This document shows, piece by piece, positions 22,813 through 35,047 of a DNA stretch of 64,000 nucleotides; within the stretch, counting starts at the first letter, position 1, and the number at the start of each line of letters is the position of its first letter. Below the pieces are notes generated by a model. The model did no database searches, was not told where the DNA came from, and saw only the letters and a program-made list of their open reading frames with translations. This DNA comes from Ctenosaura bakeri (Eukaryota; Chordata; Lepidosauria; Squamata; Iguanidae), in NCBI GenBank assembly GCA_948474755.1, contig CAOLHI010001484.1:124001-188000 (forward strand), read 5' to 3'. The position numbers and the translations under genes are program-made.

Positions 22813-25800
22813 CTATAGATAAGCCAGGTTTAGAGTTCTTTCTTTGAAATATGCCTTTGGATGTTTTCTAAAAGAAAGGGTCTTTGCCTAGCCCAAGTAG
22901 CCAAGAAGTTCTACCTGAAAGATACAGTGCTACCATTTCTTTCAAAATTGCTTTGGTGAGTTATTTCAAAGATCCTAATAAATTTAATTGGCTAATGGGC
23001 AGTTTATCTGTTTTATTTTAAAAGCAACTGTTTATTTCTGAACTTCTCTCTGCTTAGTTCTTTAAGAAGTATGTCATGAATGAAAGAATTTAATTGCTTG
23101 TATCTACCTAGCCACAGATTTGCCCTTGTCTGTGTACAAGACTGTTTATCAGAAACACACTAACCTGGTCAAAAACTCTGGGCAAGAGATCTATCTCTCC
23201 TCCAGAAAGGTGTATCCCTGGCTTCCTGCATATCCAGCACATAATCATCTGAAATGCAAGTGGCAGCAATATATCTCCATGGATTTTAAACAAAGGTTTC
23301 ACAGCAACTTGTTCTAGCTCTCAAAATAGGGAGTTCAGATACACCAGTTTGCACATCTTACTTACCAGCCAGTTGCAATTTAGATTTTTTTATAAAGAAC
23401 TACCTGTACTTCATGTCAAAACAATACCATACAGCTGTAACAATAAAGTTCTTACAATCCATTTGCAATCCATTCTGACTGTCTACAAGAGGCCAATAAA
23501 AATAGAAGCAACACAAGAGCACAGATCTGCTCTTTCATATCTCTCATTTATTCCAATAAATTTGCTTGGGAGGTGTTCCCAGGTGGTTCACCTCTTAGTG
23601 ATGGCTCCTTAATGTATAACTACATTAGGCCTTGGACCAATACCAAGTTAGTTTGCTGTCAAAGCACAAATCACAACAAAGCAAACACATACACAAACAC
23701 ACCTTGAATGCTATAGGGTCCCAACGTGCTATAAAGCAACTTTTGAGCGTCATGCTGTATTTGCATGGAATTTCTGCTAAACTAAAACACCTGATTTTCA
23801 ATTGTAGCTTTTCATGGGACGAAAGCTAGCAGGAAGAAATAGTTACAAATTTAGCTAGACATACAGATACTTGTGTACCCAGGCATTATAAAGAAATCTG
23901 GTTAGAAAATACATTGAGAATTAAATACAAATATTTTCTTTCAAAATACCATCATGTCACAAGAAGGCAGTAGAAACTGTTGTAAGTAAATTCTCAATTC
24001 AAGGACCAGAATAAAGAGAATAATGGTTTTTTGCAAATATGAATGGTATTTTGCACTTGCTAAAGAAACTAATGAATATCTTTAAAATCTTGATTTTTTT
24101 TATTCTCAACTTAGAGAATCAGATTAAAAGCCTACTCCCCAAATAAACATCACACCTTTTTTTCCTACTCATAACGAATTCCATATGGTAAAACTGGATT
24201 GATTTTCCTATTGGTCTTTTCACTGGAATTTTATTACACTAGCAAATGCTGAAACACTGACAAGAGTAAAAAGTGATGACATCTATTTTCAATTCCAACA
24301 TGAAAACTACACATCCTATTCACCAAACCAGCAATGACGTCTCTGCAGGATCAAACTTCTCAGCCAGATCATCTAATACTTATGACAATGGATATCCTAC
24401 TATTCTGGTTTCCTATTGTCCCTAATATAGAGAGTCTACCAACATTTTCACATACCAAATTATACATAGTGAGCTTATTTAGGAAGCAAATTCAAAATTA
24501 AGTTCAACTGTAGGAAACTGTATTTTCCTATATGCTGAAATGGCTAGAATTGTAACAGGTATAAAACAATTCAAAGGTACTAGCTTTACGACGGTAACAT
24601 GTTGTGCAGTAACAATAAGACAATGATTTCTATTAGGTTACTTTTATTATAGCAATATTAACCCATGTCAAACTTTTCTACTGTTGCTGCTCTTTCAAGA
24701 GCACTTCAAAAAGACAGAAGTCTGCTCTCTCTACTGTTTATTATCATTGTTAGGTATTTTACATAAACACGTAGAAGAGCTTCTTGATAATTTAATGTAA
24801 TCATTCACTCATTTATTGCTAGAGATGATTTTGAAAAAAGATCTTTAGTCCTGTTACCTATAAAAGCTTTTAGAGTGCCTCACAAATTTATGCATACATC
24901 CTTCTTCCAAGTGACATTTAACTTACTTTCCAGCCTTACTGACATTTACTGAATGACCTAGTTTGGTTGAAATTACTAGAGTGAGAAAGTATCTTCAGTT
25001 CGGTAAGTAATTTTGCTTAGATACAGTGCCTCAATCTGAACAGTATACAAACTTTAATATTCCTGTCTGGAAAAGGTTAGTTATTCATACATGTCTTCAG
25101 ACATAAAGGAAGAGATTAAATATTTTCAAAAGAATCTGCTTTTTAACATTTGAAAAACTGACATGTAGTGGCAAAGGCTCTTCCACTATAAATGCTGACA
25201 ACGAAATATGTGCTAATGTGATATGAAGTATGTACATAATACTGGTCAAAAAGTTATGTAGTTAGCAACTTTACTTGGAAAACCCTTTTACTCTGTTTAT
25301 TTCATTTATATTCCGCTTTCCCTTTCCAGGGTTTAAGGCTCACCTCAAAACAATACCATCTTCCTGAACTAACAGAGACTATTTCCATGAAAAAATGTTG
25401 GCTTCTAAAGTAACCTAGTTTCTGATATACTATATTCATATACTGCATATGCCAATTACATTTGCTAATATTTTCTAAATTTTCTCCTGAAATTATATAT
25501 TCTGGCAGGAAGCTATTTAATCCTACCTTAGAACTCCAGTAAGGAAATGCATAGCTAAACTGATCCGAAGATTTAATAAGTAACATGGAAACAACTTGAA
25601 CTTGGATGTAGACATTATACTGGAATATTAAGAAACTATCTGGATGATAAAGTTTTGCAAATATCAACGTAATATGTGGCTGCAAGCCTGATATATGTAA
25701 GTAACCACAAGAAATTTATGAAACATGACAAGATGCTCTGTTTCCTTTCCTTTAAGTCATTTACAGTACTTCAGGTTTCTGTACTCAATAGTACGTTCAT

Positions 25801-28800
25801 TTAAAGAGTATTAGATTTGTCCAGATTGAAAGACTGTCTTCAGGCATGAAGCAGCCAGGTTTGAAACCTAGCAGGGACGAATATAATGACATAATGAAGA
25901 ACATAAAACTATAATGGAGTACAGACTAGACTAAATTTAACTTACCACATTGGGACTCATCAGCAGGGCATTGCCTCAAGAGGTTTAAGGACAGATTGTC
26001 TCCAAATGAATACTCATAGAAAGAGAGCTAACAAATTTGTTCTGATACGCCAAGTGCCTAACAACTCTTGCAAGGTTTGCTTAACGACTCTTGTGACCAA
26101 ACACAACTAGCTGTCAAGATGTGAAAAGACACAGAAAGGCTAACAGGTCCTCTCACTTTGTTGGAAGGTGAAAATTAGAAAAGAAAAAAAAGTAGAAATG
26201 GTTGCTGCCTGGCCTTTCTTTGATGCAGCAAGGCAGACACAAACATATGGCTGGGCAACAGCTGATAGCACAGGCTTTTTACCTCTGAAACGCCAAGAAA
26301 ACTCCAGATTATCTGGCCCTAGCACACTGTGGCACAGCAAGGGCAAGATTCTCTCTCATCAGCTTCATGTTGTAAAAGGAGGAGGAAGAGGAGGAGGTGG
26401 AGGGGGAGAGGAAACTATAAATATGGGGGAAAGGCTACAACATACTGTGAAGTTTCTCTCTCCTGTTGCATTATCAGCGCTTATGAAAGAGTAAAAACTT
26501 GTCCATGGAAACCTAAATTAGTTCCATCTTCTTTTAACACTTCCATTTTTACAATGTTAAAGAATTAGTTGGCCAAAATGGAAACAAAGGTCACATGTCC
26601 TATTAAAGATATCACATTCCTATTTGTGGTAAGCAATAAATGAATTACTTGCAATAAATCCTAAGGTGAAAAAAACATGATTCATAGCTCTAAATAGAAG
26701 CTTGTTTCCTGGTATTTCACTATCCCTCACAATGTCACAGAGTGGAAGGGAGAAAGACTAGCTATTGCTTATCGCTTGTAATTTAAAAAAAAAACTACTG
26801 TGAAAGAGCCATTGGTGTACTTGGCCTCCTTGTTTTGGAATTCCTTCCTTCTTTAGTCTCAGTTAATTAAACTAAGGAATTTTTAAATAGTACACTATGG
26901 GCACATTTGAAGTTTATGATGAGGGACAACAGCAGGAGGCTTATTGCGGCCTGTGACCTTAAAATGATGGTGTTCAATAATGAATGCCATTTTACAATGC
27001 AGCTTTAGTGTTAACAGATGTGTAGAATGCCACTATCCTGATCACAGACATTAAGCTGAGCACGTCCTTTAAAAAAAAAAAAAAGCCTATTTATAATTAT
27101 AATCTCTAATTTGGAGTTTAATTAAGAAGGTAACTATTGCTCAAGAGGACTTCTATTTCTAACAATTAAAAAAAATAGTAGGAACACAACAGAAATTTAT
27201 TAAAAGATGCACAAAACCTGGCTCAGACCCCACACAGACACACACCATATTAATCACACTTACTTTAGCTTCCTCTAGGTAATGTGACAAAGACAAAATA
27301 TGAAAAGTAATGAAGCTTCTTTGTTCCCTTCAATCAAAACCTGAATCAGCAATTAAAAACAAAAACTTGTGGAAGAAATATAAATTATCTTGTTCCCCAG
27401 TTTACAAAAAAATACATTAAGAACCACAATCAAATTTAAGCAGAACTTCCCCTTACATTTTAATAAGACCTTTGAAGGAATTTGTCCCACTACGGGACCT
27501 TACCACATTTTTTTACCTGGGTGGTCATTATGACATCATTTCAAATTTTTAACAAAAGAGCCTTATTTGGTTCAAATAGTGCAGAACAAGTTCCCAGGGA
27601 CTTCAATGAACAAGGAAGTGCTCCATGGAGAAAAATTGCCTCCAAAGAACAACATTCTTACAATGGCTTACTGTTCCAGCAGCATATGTGCTTTGTTTGG
27701 ACAAACAATTAACACAATTATATTTTATTTACATGACAGTTTTCACGTGCACAAAACACTAAGTGTTGCAGTCCTAATGAGCAGCATGAGATTAGTATCT
27801 GAGATCTTTATCACTATCAAATGACTTTTCAATTGTGATTCTGCCAGGCAAGATAAACACCTAAGTTGGTCCCAAAGCTTGCCGGTTACCACGACCTCCC
27901 ATATGACTGTCTTTGAGGGACAGAACTACAAAGAGCATGCCTGGCCTATATCAACATGGGCTGCTAAAATTCCAGCTCACTTTGAAGCATTCAGAAGATT
28001 GATTCACTCACTCCTATTGCCTCAGCATGACTATGAAGTGCTCTCAGGGCAGCCAACACAAATCAAAATGTGAAATTAAATAGCTGTACCACAAATCTCC
28101 CAGAGCTATGACACACAGTAATAAATAATATTACAAAAATTTTCAGTGCTGATAAACAATCAAACCAAGCTACTAAATGCCTATTGATTTATTAATATTT
28201 TTTTTTAAACCAAGCTGGATTTTTGGGGGAAGATAGGTCCATAATATGGATATTACCACTCATAGCACCCTTCTGGTCTTCCTGAGAAATCCTGGACAAA
28301 GTTGATATTTCAAAAGAGGCATTCTTAAGGGTGAGAAGTAAGAGAGATACAGAATACTTCCCTTTGAAATATTAATAATAGTTATGATATCATCATGTCT
28401 GGTTTATGATGGCACACAGCAAACCACCTCATGAAATGAATATGTTGTGTTAAAACTTAGATTTGGCACAAGATTCAGTCTAAAGGGGAACATCTACATA
28501 TTGAGATTGGTGGCAAAAAGCACCTATATAATGAAGGGAAAGCAATGGTTGTTGCATTTCTAATATTGCATTTCTGTTCTCAGAAATGGCATCACTGCAT
28601 TTATAAACTGGCAACTGATTCACGTTGTTCCTCAGACACACGCTTAAAGAAAATCATAAGTGAATGTTTTAAAAAAATAGGATTTAAAAACAGCTTTAAC
28701 AAGCAAGCTTAAGTCACATCAAAGTAGAGATGTTTGTAGAAGCCATGATGTCAACCCAGTTCAAGTTGAATAACCGTAGCCTTACAAGTGGTTTATTACA

Positions 28801-29084
28801 GAGGTGGAGAATCAGCTCATGGTAACTGCCTAGAGTTCACCACTGCCTCCTTTGTGGGTCAGATGATGTTGGAGTTATGGATGCACCCTTGATGTCGCTT
28901 GCTTCCTGGCTGAAACATCAACCAGAATTTCCCTAACTGACACTTCAGCTGAGGATCTGAACCCTCCTCCCCGATCACCATCCCAATGTATGGAAGACAG
29001 GAGAGGAAAATACCCGGACACAGATAGTCCTTTGAGGTCCACAAAGGTCTGGATTCGACCAGCTTGCAAAGGGCTGAGTACCCT
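22813..29084. other. long unique non-coding interval
   Basis: About 6.3 kb with very few recognisable repeats. I note only a possible L2-like end at 25295-25345, a purine-rich (GGA)n patch at 26379-26412 and A-runs near 27070. No frame longer than 127 codons, and none resembles a known protein. It is probably intron of COMMD10. Conserved non-coding elements could be hidden here, for example near 26900-27050, but I cannot show conservation. Confidence 0.5.
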
Positions 29085-29338
29085 TTATTATTATTTTATT
29101 TTTATTTTTTATTATTTATTTGTATCCCGCCTCTCCATATGGATCGAGGCGGCGAACAACTTACAAATAGCATGTATTTCAAAACATTTCTATACATGGC
29201 CCCAACAAGCTGGGTACTCATTTTACCGACCTGCGAAAGGATGGAAGGCTGAGTCAACCTTGGAGCCGGGCAGGATCGAACTCACAACCTTGTGGCTTGC
29301 AGTACTGGCATTTAACCACTGTGCCACCAGGGCTCCTT
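29085..29338 (-). mobile_element. tRNA-derived SINE, second family (full length)
   Basis: Read on the minus strand it starts GGAGCCCTGGTGGCACAGTG, a tRNA-like head, with a GTTCGATCC-type B box (plus strand 'ggatcgaactcacaacc'). The body has 'tcattttaccgacctgc' and 'gaaggctgagtcaacc'. The 3' end 'tatttgtatcccgcctctcc' resembles the LINE end used by L2-like elements here, suggesting it borrows that LINE's machinery. Confidence 0.8.
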
Positions 29339-29849
29339 TACATCCAAACAAAACAGGAAAGGAGAAATAAAGTCTGCTTGAGAGCTACGAAGAATGCCAA
29401 ATTCACCCTCTGCCTCTTCCTGCCCTCCCCCTCCTCAGGGCATATGGGGCTTCAGATAGGATGCAGTAATTGGAAGGTATCCAGAAAAATAGACCAAACT
29501 GCACCCATAGGAGCACTGAGCTGTGAGCTTTTATCTCACTACTGCAAAGCACATACACTGAGGAATTTCCATCAAGCTTAGAAACTCAATAGAAGTTTTA
29601 ATTATAGCCCAGGCATCAGCTGGCCATGTACAGCCTCTTTTAAGATAAACAACCTTTCCCCTAGACCTTACTATATATCCCATTTTCCAGTTCCCTGGCC
29701 TTCTAGGAAACAAAATATACCATCTAACCTCACAAGAGTTAGCTTGTTCTTCTGGAGGGAAACAAAGGTAATACAAAAAGCATTTTGCTGGGGTAGCCCA
29801 TGTGAAGCCATGCTATTTCCCCCTTCATTGCTGATAGGAACATCCTATA
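29339..29849. other. non-coding, no feature recognised
   Basis: No repeat family or exon recognised. Confidence 0.4.
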
Positions 29850-30182
29850 AAACTCACAGAACATCAGTTTTAAAGAAATTGCACTGGCTGCCAATACATT
29901 TCCAGTCTGAATTCAAAGTGCTGTTAATGACATTTAAAGGCCTCAACATCTTAGGACATAAATATTTGAAAGAACTCTGTATATGCACCCATCCAAGATG
30001 TAACGTCTGTTGAAAGGCCCTCCTCTTGTCCTATTAATCAGAACAATATGCCATGTAAGGACATGGGAGGGGGTCTTCTGTGATGTGGCACCCCAGTTAT
30101 GGAACTCCCTCCCCTTAGGGGGACTCAATTGGAGCCAACATTGTTGCTATGTAAGTGCCAAGTAAAAATACAGTTGAAAGCT

Positions 30183-30383
30183 AGTGTGGTGGTATAGTGG
30201 TTTAAGCATTGGACTATGGCCCTGAGACCAAGATTCAATTCCCTGCCCAGCCATGGAAACTCACTTGGGCATGTCACACACTCTCATCCCCAGAAAACCC
30301 TGTGATAGGTTCACTTTAGGGTTGCCATAAATCAGAAACAACTTGAAGGCAGAACAACAACAACAACAACAAACGGTTGTTTA
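30183..30383 (+). mobile_element. tRNA-derived SINE inserted in the L2-like LINE
   Basis: The head 'agtgtggtggtatagtggtt' with 'agcattggacta', B-box region 'agattcaattccc', then 'gttgccataaatcagaaaca' and a CAA-repeat tail. The 8-mer TGAAAGCT at 30175-30182 recurs at 30384-30391 and is a plausible target duplication. Confidence 0.8.
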
Positions 30384-30566
30384 TGAAAGCTTCTGGGGCC
30401 TAAATTGTTTTACAAAACCCTTCCCTGCACATTGTTTCAACTCATTTTAAACTACTTTAAACTATTGGACCTTTTCATTTGTTTTTTAATTTGCTAATTG
30501 TTTGACAAGATTTTAGCTCTTTAAATATTATTTATACTATTTTAAATTTGTTAGATGGGTTTTATT

Positions 30567-31715
30567 TTTTTTATAATTAATTTTATTATGATTACATCGT
30601 ATAAAAAAACATTTCTCATTGTACATTTTACCGAACTATTACAGCATCTTCCACACCTCTCTGGATTTCAATACTGTTATTTCATTGACATATCAACATT
30701 TATGCATTGCATTACATTTGTTAACATACAAGACAGATCCTGCTCTTCAACCTTACTTTACATGTTCCATGATATTCCACTGATTTTTACTTCTAGCTAT
30801 TCATGCTACCATGAATCAAGAATTGTTGCCTGTCAATACCCAACCCATTCCCAGAACAATTTGCCATTCTTTGTTAATGTCATCATCTGATTTTCCTTTT
30901 AATCTCTGAGAGACTATATCTGCATTTCGATTTTCAATGAAAGTTGCCCACCATTGCTGTATTGTAGGTATCTGCTCAGTTTTCCATAGATGGTACATGA
31001 CACCAGAAAAATTTAAAAAGATATATAATACGGGAACAGGGCATTGTTGGAAGTGTCATGAGAACATTGGAACACTATTTCATATGTGGTGGTCATGTCC
31101 TAAGGCTAAAAAATATTGGAATGATATACATAATATGATATGTAAAATATTGGTAAGAAACCTGAACTGTACTTATTAAAGATGACACATATGTTAGATG
31201 GAACTGTTGCAAAGAAATATTGGAGAATAATGCTGTATATCAGTGGTTCTCAACCTTCCTAATGTCGTGACCCTTTAATACAGTTCCTCATGTTGTGGTG
31301 ACCCCCCAACCATAAAATTATTTATTTATTATTTACAATGCCTCCCCCCCCGGCAAAGGCTTCCTCGCTGACCAGGAATGGGGGGGCGGGCAGGGAGGGA
31401 AAGAGGAGCCGCACATCTCCCCCGGGGAAAAAACTCTGAGAACTCCCCTCCCCTGGGCTGTGCTTCTGCTTTGCTCTCGTTTCTGCTGGGTGGGGACAGT
31501 ATGGGAAAAGTTTCCAGGGGCAGGAGGACGCGAGGGCGTGGCTCATGCTTGCGCATCACCACCAAGGAGGGAATGGAGCCTAAGACCATCGGAAATACAT
31601 ATTTTCCGATGGTCTTAGGCGACCCCTGTGAAAGGGTCATTTGACCCCCAAAGGGGTCCCAACCCACAGGTTGAGAACCACTGCTGTATATGATTACGAC
31701 AGCCCATACTGAGTA
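30567..31715 (-). mobile_element. L1 LINE 3' fragment with 5' inversion (twin priming)
   Basis: The left part (30567 to about 30985) reads as L1 ORF2 C-terminus on the minus strand (WKTEQIPTIQQWWATFIENR, then RLKGKSDDDINKEW) with the 3' A/T-rich tail at the left edge. The right part (about 30986-31240 plus 31692-31715) reads on the plus strand: RWYMTPEKFKKIYN, the CWKC...HMWWSC zinc-knuckle block and, past the SPIN insertion, LYMITTAHTEY. The inverted part ends in ORF2 almost exactly where the direct part begins, as expected for twin priming. The whole is flanked by an 18-bp direct repeat (30549-30566 and 31716-31733). Confidence 0.85.
31241..31683. mobile_element. SPIN-like hAT element with GC-rich core
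   Basis: Both ends read CAGTGGTTCTCAACCT (16-bp perfect terminal inverted repeats). They are flanked by the perfect 8-bp duplication CTGTATAT at 31233-31240 and 31684-31691, typical of hAT transposition. The terminal 80 bases at the left ('gaccctttaatacagttcct', 'catgttgtggtgacccc') and about 110 bases at the right ('gaccatcgg', 'gtgaaagggtcatttgaccc') match the SPIN (Space Invaders) consensus as I remember it. A perfect 17-bp stem lies at 31579-31595/31603-31619. The centre (about 31330-31575) is GC-rich and does not resemble SPIN. No transposase. Confidence 0.88.
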
Positions 31716-31797
31716 TGTTAGATGGGTTTTATTGTATGCCACCTGAGATCTTCGGATAAAGCATGGGATATAAATATTACAGTTAATAAATAAACAA

Positions 31798-32063
31798 ATT
31801 AATAGGCTAACAAAAAAGAAAACAGACTGTTCACTTAAATTTAATTCCGACTGCTTCACAGTGGGGCAAAGTACTGACTTCATGTATAGATGTCTATGTG
31901 CAGAACAGAGGAGAGAACATAGAACTTAGCCCCGATACATATGAAGATGATAAAGACAATGCAAAAGTTAAAAGATTTGTTAAGAAACATAGTACTCCTC
32001 AAAACATTTAAAACATAAACTGAAAATCAATTTACTATATAAATGAAAACTATTCTCAGTGCT
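31798..32063. other. non-coding, no feature recognised
   Basis: Nothing recognised. Confidence 0.35.
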
Positions 32064-32296
32064 TTGTTGTTGTTATTGATGATGATGATGATGATGATGA
32101 TGATGTGTTCCCTCAAGTTGTTTCTGACTTACAGCGACTCTAAAGCAAACCTATCATGGGGTATTCTTGACAAGATTTGTTCAGAGGGTTTTTTTTGCTA
32201 GACCCCAAGATCACACAGTTTCTATAGCTGAATGGGGATTTGAATCCTGGTCTTCAGAGTATTAGTCCAACACTCAAATCACTCAAACCACACAAG
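32064..32296 (-). mobile_element. tRNA-derived SINE with expanded (GAT)n tail
   Basis: Plus-strand blocks 'gtttctgacttacagcgact', 'aacctatcatggggtattct', 'ggggatttgaatcctgg' (B box region) and 'gtccaacactcaaatcact' are the reverse complement of the same SINE family as 43272. The tail at 32075-32106 has expanded to a (GAT)n microsatellite. Confidence 0.8.
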
Positions 32297-32997
32297 CTAA
32301 GTACTATACCCACAACTCCACTGACCTCTTCAAGGTATGTAATTTAGATTTATGAGACACTTTTCTAAAAGACATAACAAAAATTCTAAAAGCTTTGAAT
32401 CTAAGCTCTTCAATACCTTCTAATACATGTATTTTACCATTTATTTTTTCACATTGAATCACAGTGTAATGTAAACTATTGAAGCTTTGAGGTGGAGTTA
32501 CTACATGCAAGAGCATTAAGGTGAGATATATATCATTTTAAATCTGACATGAAGAGTATTTGCAGCGTCTATGTTTTTTGGGAAGAAATTTTTACAAATT
32601 TTCAAATTTATTCCTTTTGTCAGTTTTATTTCTAAAACAGGGGAGCTAAATTTGTGCTCTCTCTCTTGAGCAGAGAATCAACCAAGAGAATAAAGTAGAG
32701 ATGTCCTTTAATGCATCTTATGCCTCAACAGCAGTCAGTGATAAAGTTGCACACATCAAAGCAACTAGACCAATTTAAGGAAGCAAGCCTTCATCACATT
32801 TATCTGTGGGCTACTCCTGCCACTACAGCAGCTATGATGCAACATACTGTGGCTTTCTTGAAAACATCTGGCTTTCTTGAAAACATCTGTTAGTGTGAAC
32901 AGCACGTTGTTGTAACAACCCCAAGTATGTCTTTTCCTGAAATTCCAGTCTCACAGCCACCACTCTGCCTTCCTTCATCAGAAACTGGAGTAAAGAA
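32297..32997. other. non-coding; small tandem duplication
   Basis: A 20-bp unit 'ggctttcttgaaaacatct' is repeated head to tail at about 32851-32889. Nothing else recognised. Confidence 0.4.
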
Positions 32998-33125
32998 TGC
33001 TGGGCCCTCCAGATATTCTTTGATTTCATCTCCAATCAGTCCTAGCCAACACAGTCAAGGGTGGGGGATCAAGGGAACCACAATCCAACATCCCCTGGAG
33101 AGCCACATATTCCCTACCCCTTCTT
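32998..33125. mobile_element. palindromic MITE, family B (copy 3)
   Basis: Left arm 'tgctgggccctccagatatt' and right arm 'cctggagagccacatattcc', with a diverged palindrome between. Confidence 0.55.
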
Positions 33126-35047
33126 TTAAGGCACAGTGCACCACCATCTGTTCCATCTTCTGTAGTTCTTTAATTTTTACAAAGAAAGCTCTTATCTGTT
33201 AACCATGCTGCCTCAAAGCTTTTAGTAAAAATGTATTATTTTAATTACCTGCAAAAATGAAACAAATACTGGTGTCAATGAGGCCTCTTCCAAAGTACTA
33301 ATGTTGCCACTTGCACTACAAAGGCATTTATGTGAACAGGATAACACCATCAAAACCAATAACTGTCAATATGCAAATCATTGCAGGTATTTCAGCCATA
33401 ATACATCAGTTGGGTTTGGCATACTAGGTGGTCCTATTTGTAACACAAATCCTTTCTCTATCTCTGTATCATCTGTCTTACACAGAGGACAAGGTGGAGT
33501 AGCAAACTGAACAAGTTTTTCTTGCCAGCTGGGAAAGGTGAGAACAAACAGGAGTTTTCTCCAAGCAACACAAAAACAACTCTGACAATGCAGAATTCAT
33601 TGTGTGAATATTCTTTGGCATTCTTCTTCTTTTTTTCCCTTCTAACCCAAAGACATTTTTTCCTTTCTAACCGAAAGACATTGCCCATGACATCTTGCTT
33701 CTATTAGTAACACTCTGGAATCTCAATCAAAGAATGGTGTGTTTGACATTAAATATTATTGAAGTGGTATCATGCATTATCACATTTCTGCTATTTGTAT
33801 TATGAATAGTGGAGAGAATTAACTTCATTTGAAACAAAAAGATTCACAGCAAGGCAAGTCCATATATATATATAAATATATATAGTCAAGAGACAGGGTT
33901 TATTAACAGCATTTGTTAAGCATTTTTCACACCTCAGTATAGGTATAGCAAAGTCATCCACATAAAATAACCACCTGGCAGGTATATCCAGCATGTGCTA
34001 ATTTACTTGTTTACAGCAATAGCCTCTGGGTGAATAGAACATGTGAACAGAGTAAGCTACCTCTGATGAATAATCACATGGAGTCTGAAACACTCCCTGA
34101 GTGCCCCATCTTTCCCACAGTGGTGACCTGGCCCATGCAGCATCTCAATAGAACATACAGTGGCTCTGAGAATAAAATTAGATTATATGATATTTTTATT
34201 TGCCAGTGACTGCAAGGGAGAGTTGTGAATATGAAACCCACACCCTCTCACTCATTCAAAGTGAAAGGGTCACTGGTTCCATTCTGAAACAGATGGCTAG
34301 CATGACAAGAAGCTGTCAGGCCCTGGAATGACAAGGCAATGTTGCTGCCATACATTTACCCTAAATCAGAGGAGAACTGTGACACTGTATTGGTGTGTGA
34401 AGAGTCTCAGAATGACTCCCATGACCACTACCACTCAGTTACAGATATATACCATGTTGCCTTGAGTCCAGACTTCATAACAGTTTCCTCCAACCGTACA
34501 TGAGTTGGTTTCCTGTCAGTGCACAGCTTGAGAAAACTGCATACGTCACACTTTGATATATTAATGTGCATGGCAACTTCACTATCCTTATGTTTTATCC
34601 TTGCAGGAGAGAACAGTGTCCTTTGCATTCATGATGGTGTAGGCAGATGGTGTGAAGCCAGGACATTGCTGTGTAGTGCAATGCCATGCTGTAACACTTT
34701 AGTGTGGGCAAGGCTCTTCTCCTGACATGCCTTGCCACCATCACCATCCCCACCTCAACTCACTTCTAGAGGTTCCCTCAAACCACCAGAACAGGTTTTG
34801 AATGTGTGGGCATATGCAGGGATTACAGCAATAAAAGAGAGTTCATTTTTCCATGGTGTCCTCTCTGCTGGAAAATGCTACAGGATTTACCCAATATGAC
34901 ATATTTAAAGCACACATAAGAGTACCATGAGAATTCTTCATTTTATTAAAAAAAAGTGAATTTAAAACCTAGGAATTACCAAGACCAATCTAAAAATTAA
35001 CATTGCTGATGGTGTTGATTCCAGCAACAGCAACTTCTAACCTCATG
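33126..35047. other. non-coding; (TA)n patch
   Basis: Unique sequence with a TA-rich patch at 33863-33891. No exon or repeat family recognised. Confidence 0.4.

Larger units (their letters stand above)
29850..31797 (+). mobile_element. L2-like LINE 3' end, split by later insertions
   Basis: The first piece (about 29850-30174) encodes LHWLPIHFQSEFKVLLMTFK (LHW at about 29879), the C-terminal signature of L2-group ORF2 proteins, then decays. The second piece (about 30391-30548) continues as 3' untranslated sequence. The third (31716-31797) ends in 'atgggatataaatattacag' plus 'ttaataaataaac', the LINE 3' terminus. The gaps are filled by a SINE (30183-30383) and by an L1 that carries a further insertion (30567-31715). 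Continuity is supported by the 18-bp duplication at 30549-30566 and 31716-31733. Confidence 0.75.

Noticed and set aside
31329..31883. 184-codon minus-strand frame and 88-codon plus-strand frame
   Set aside because: Both arise from the GC-rich core and ends of the SPIN-like element. Nothing in them resembles hAT transposase.
32060..32110. (GAT)n array as a possible tandem-repeat gene or CRISPR-like array
   Set aside because: It is the expanded tail of a tRNA-derived SINE, with no spacers.
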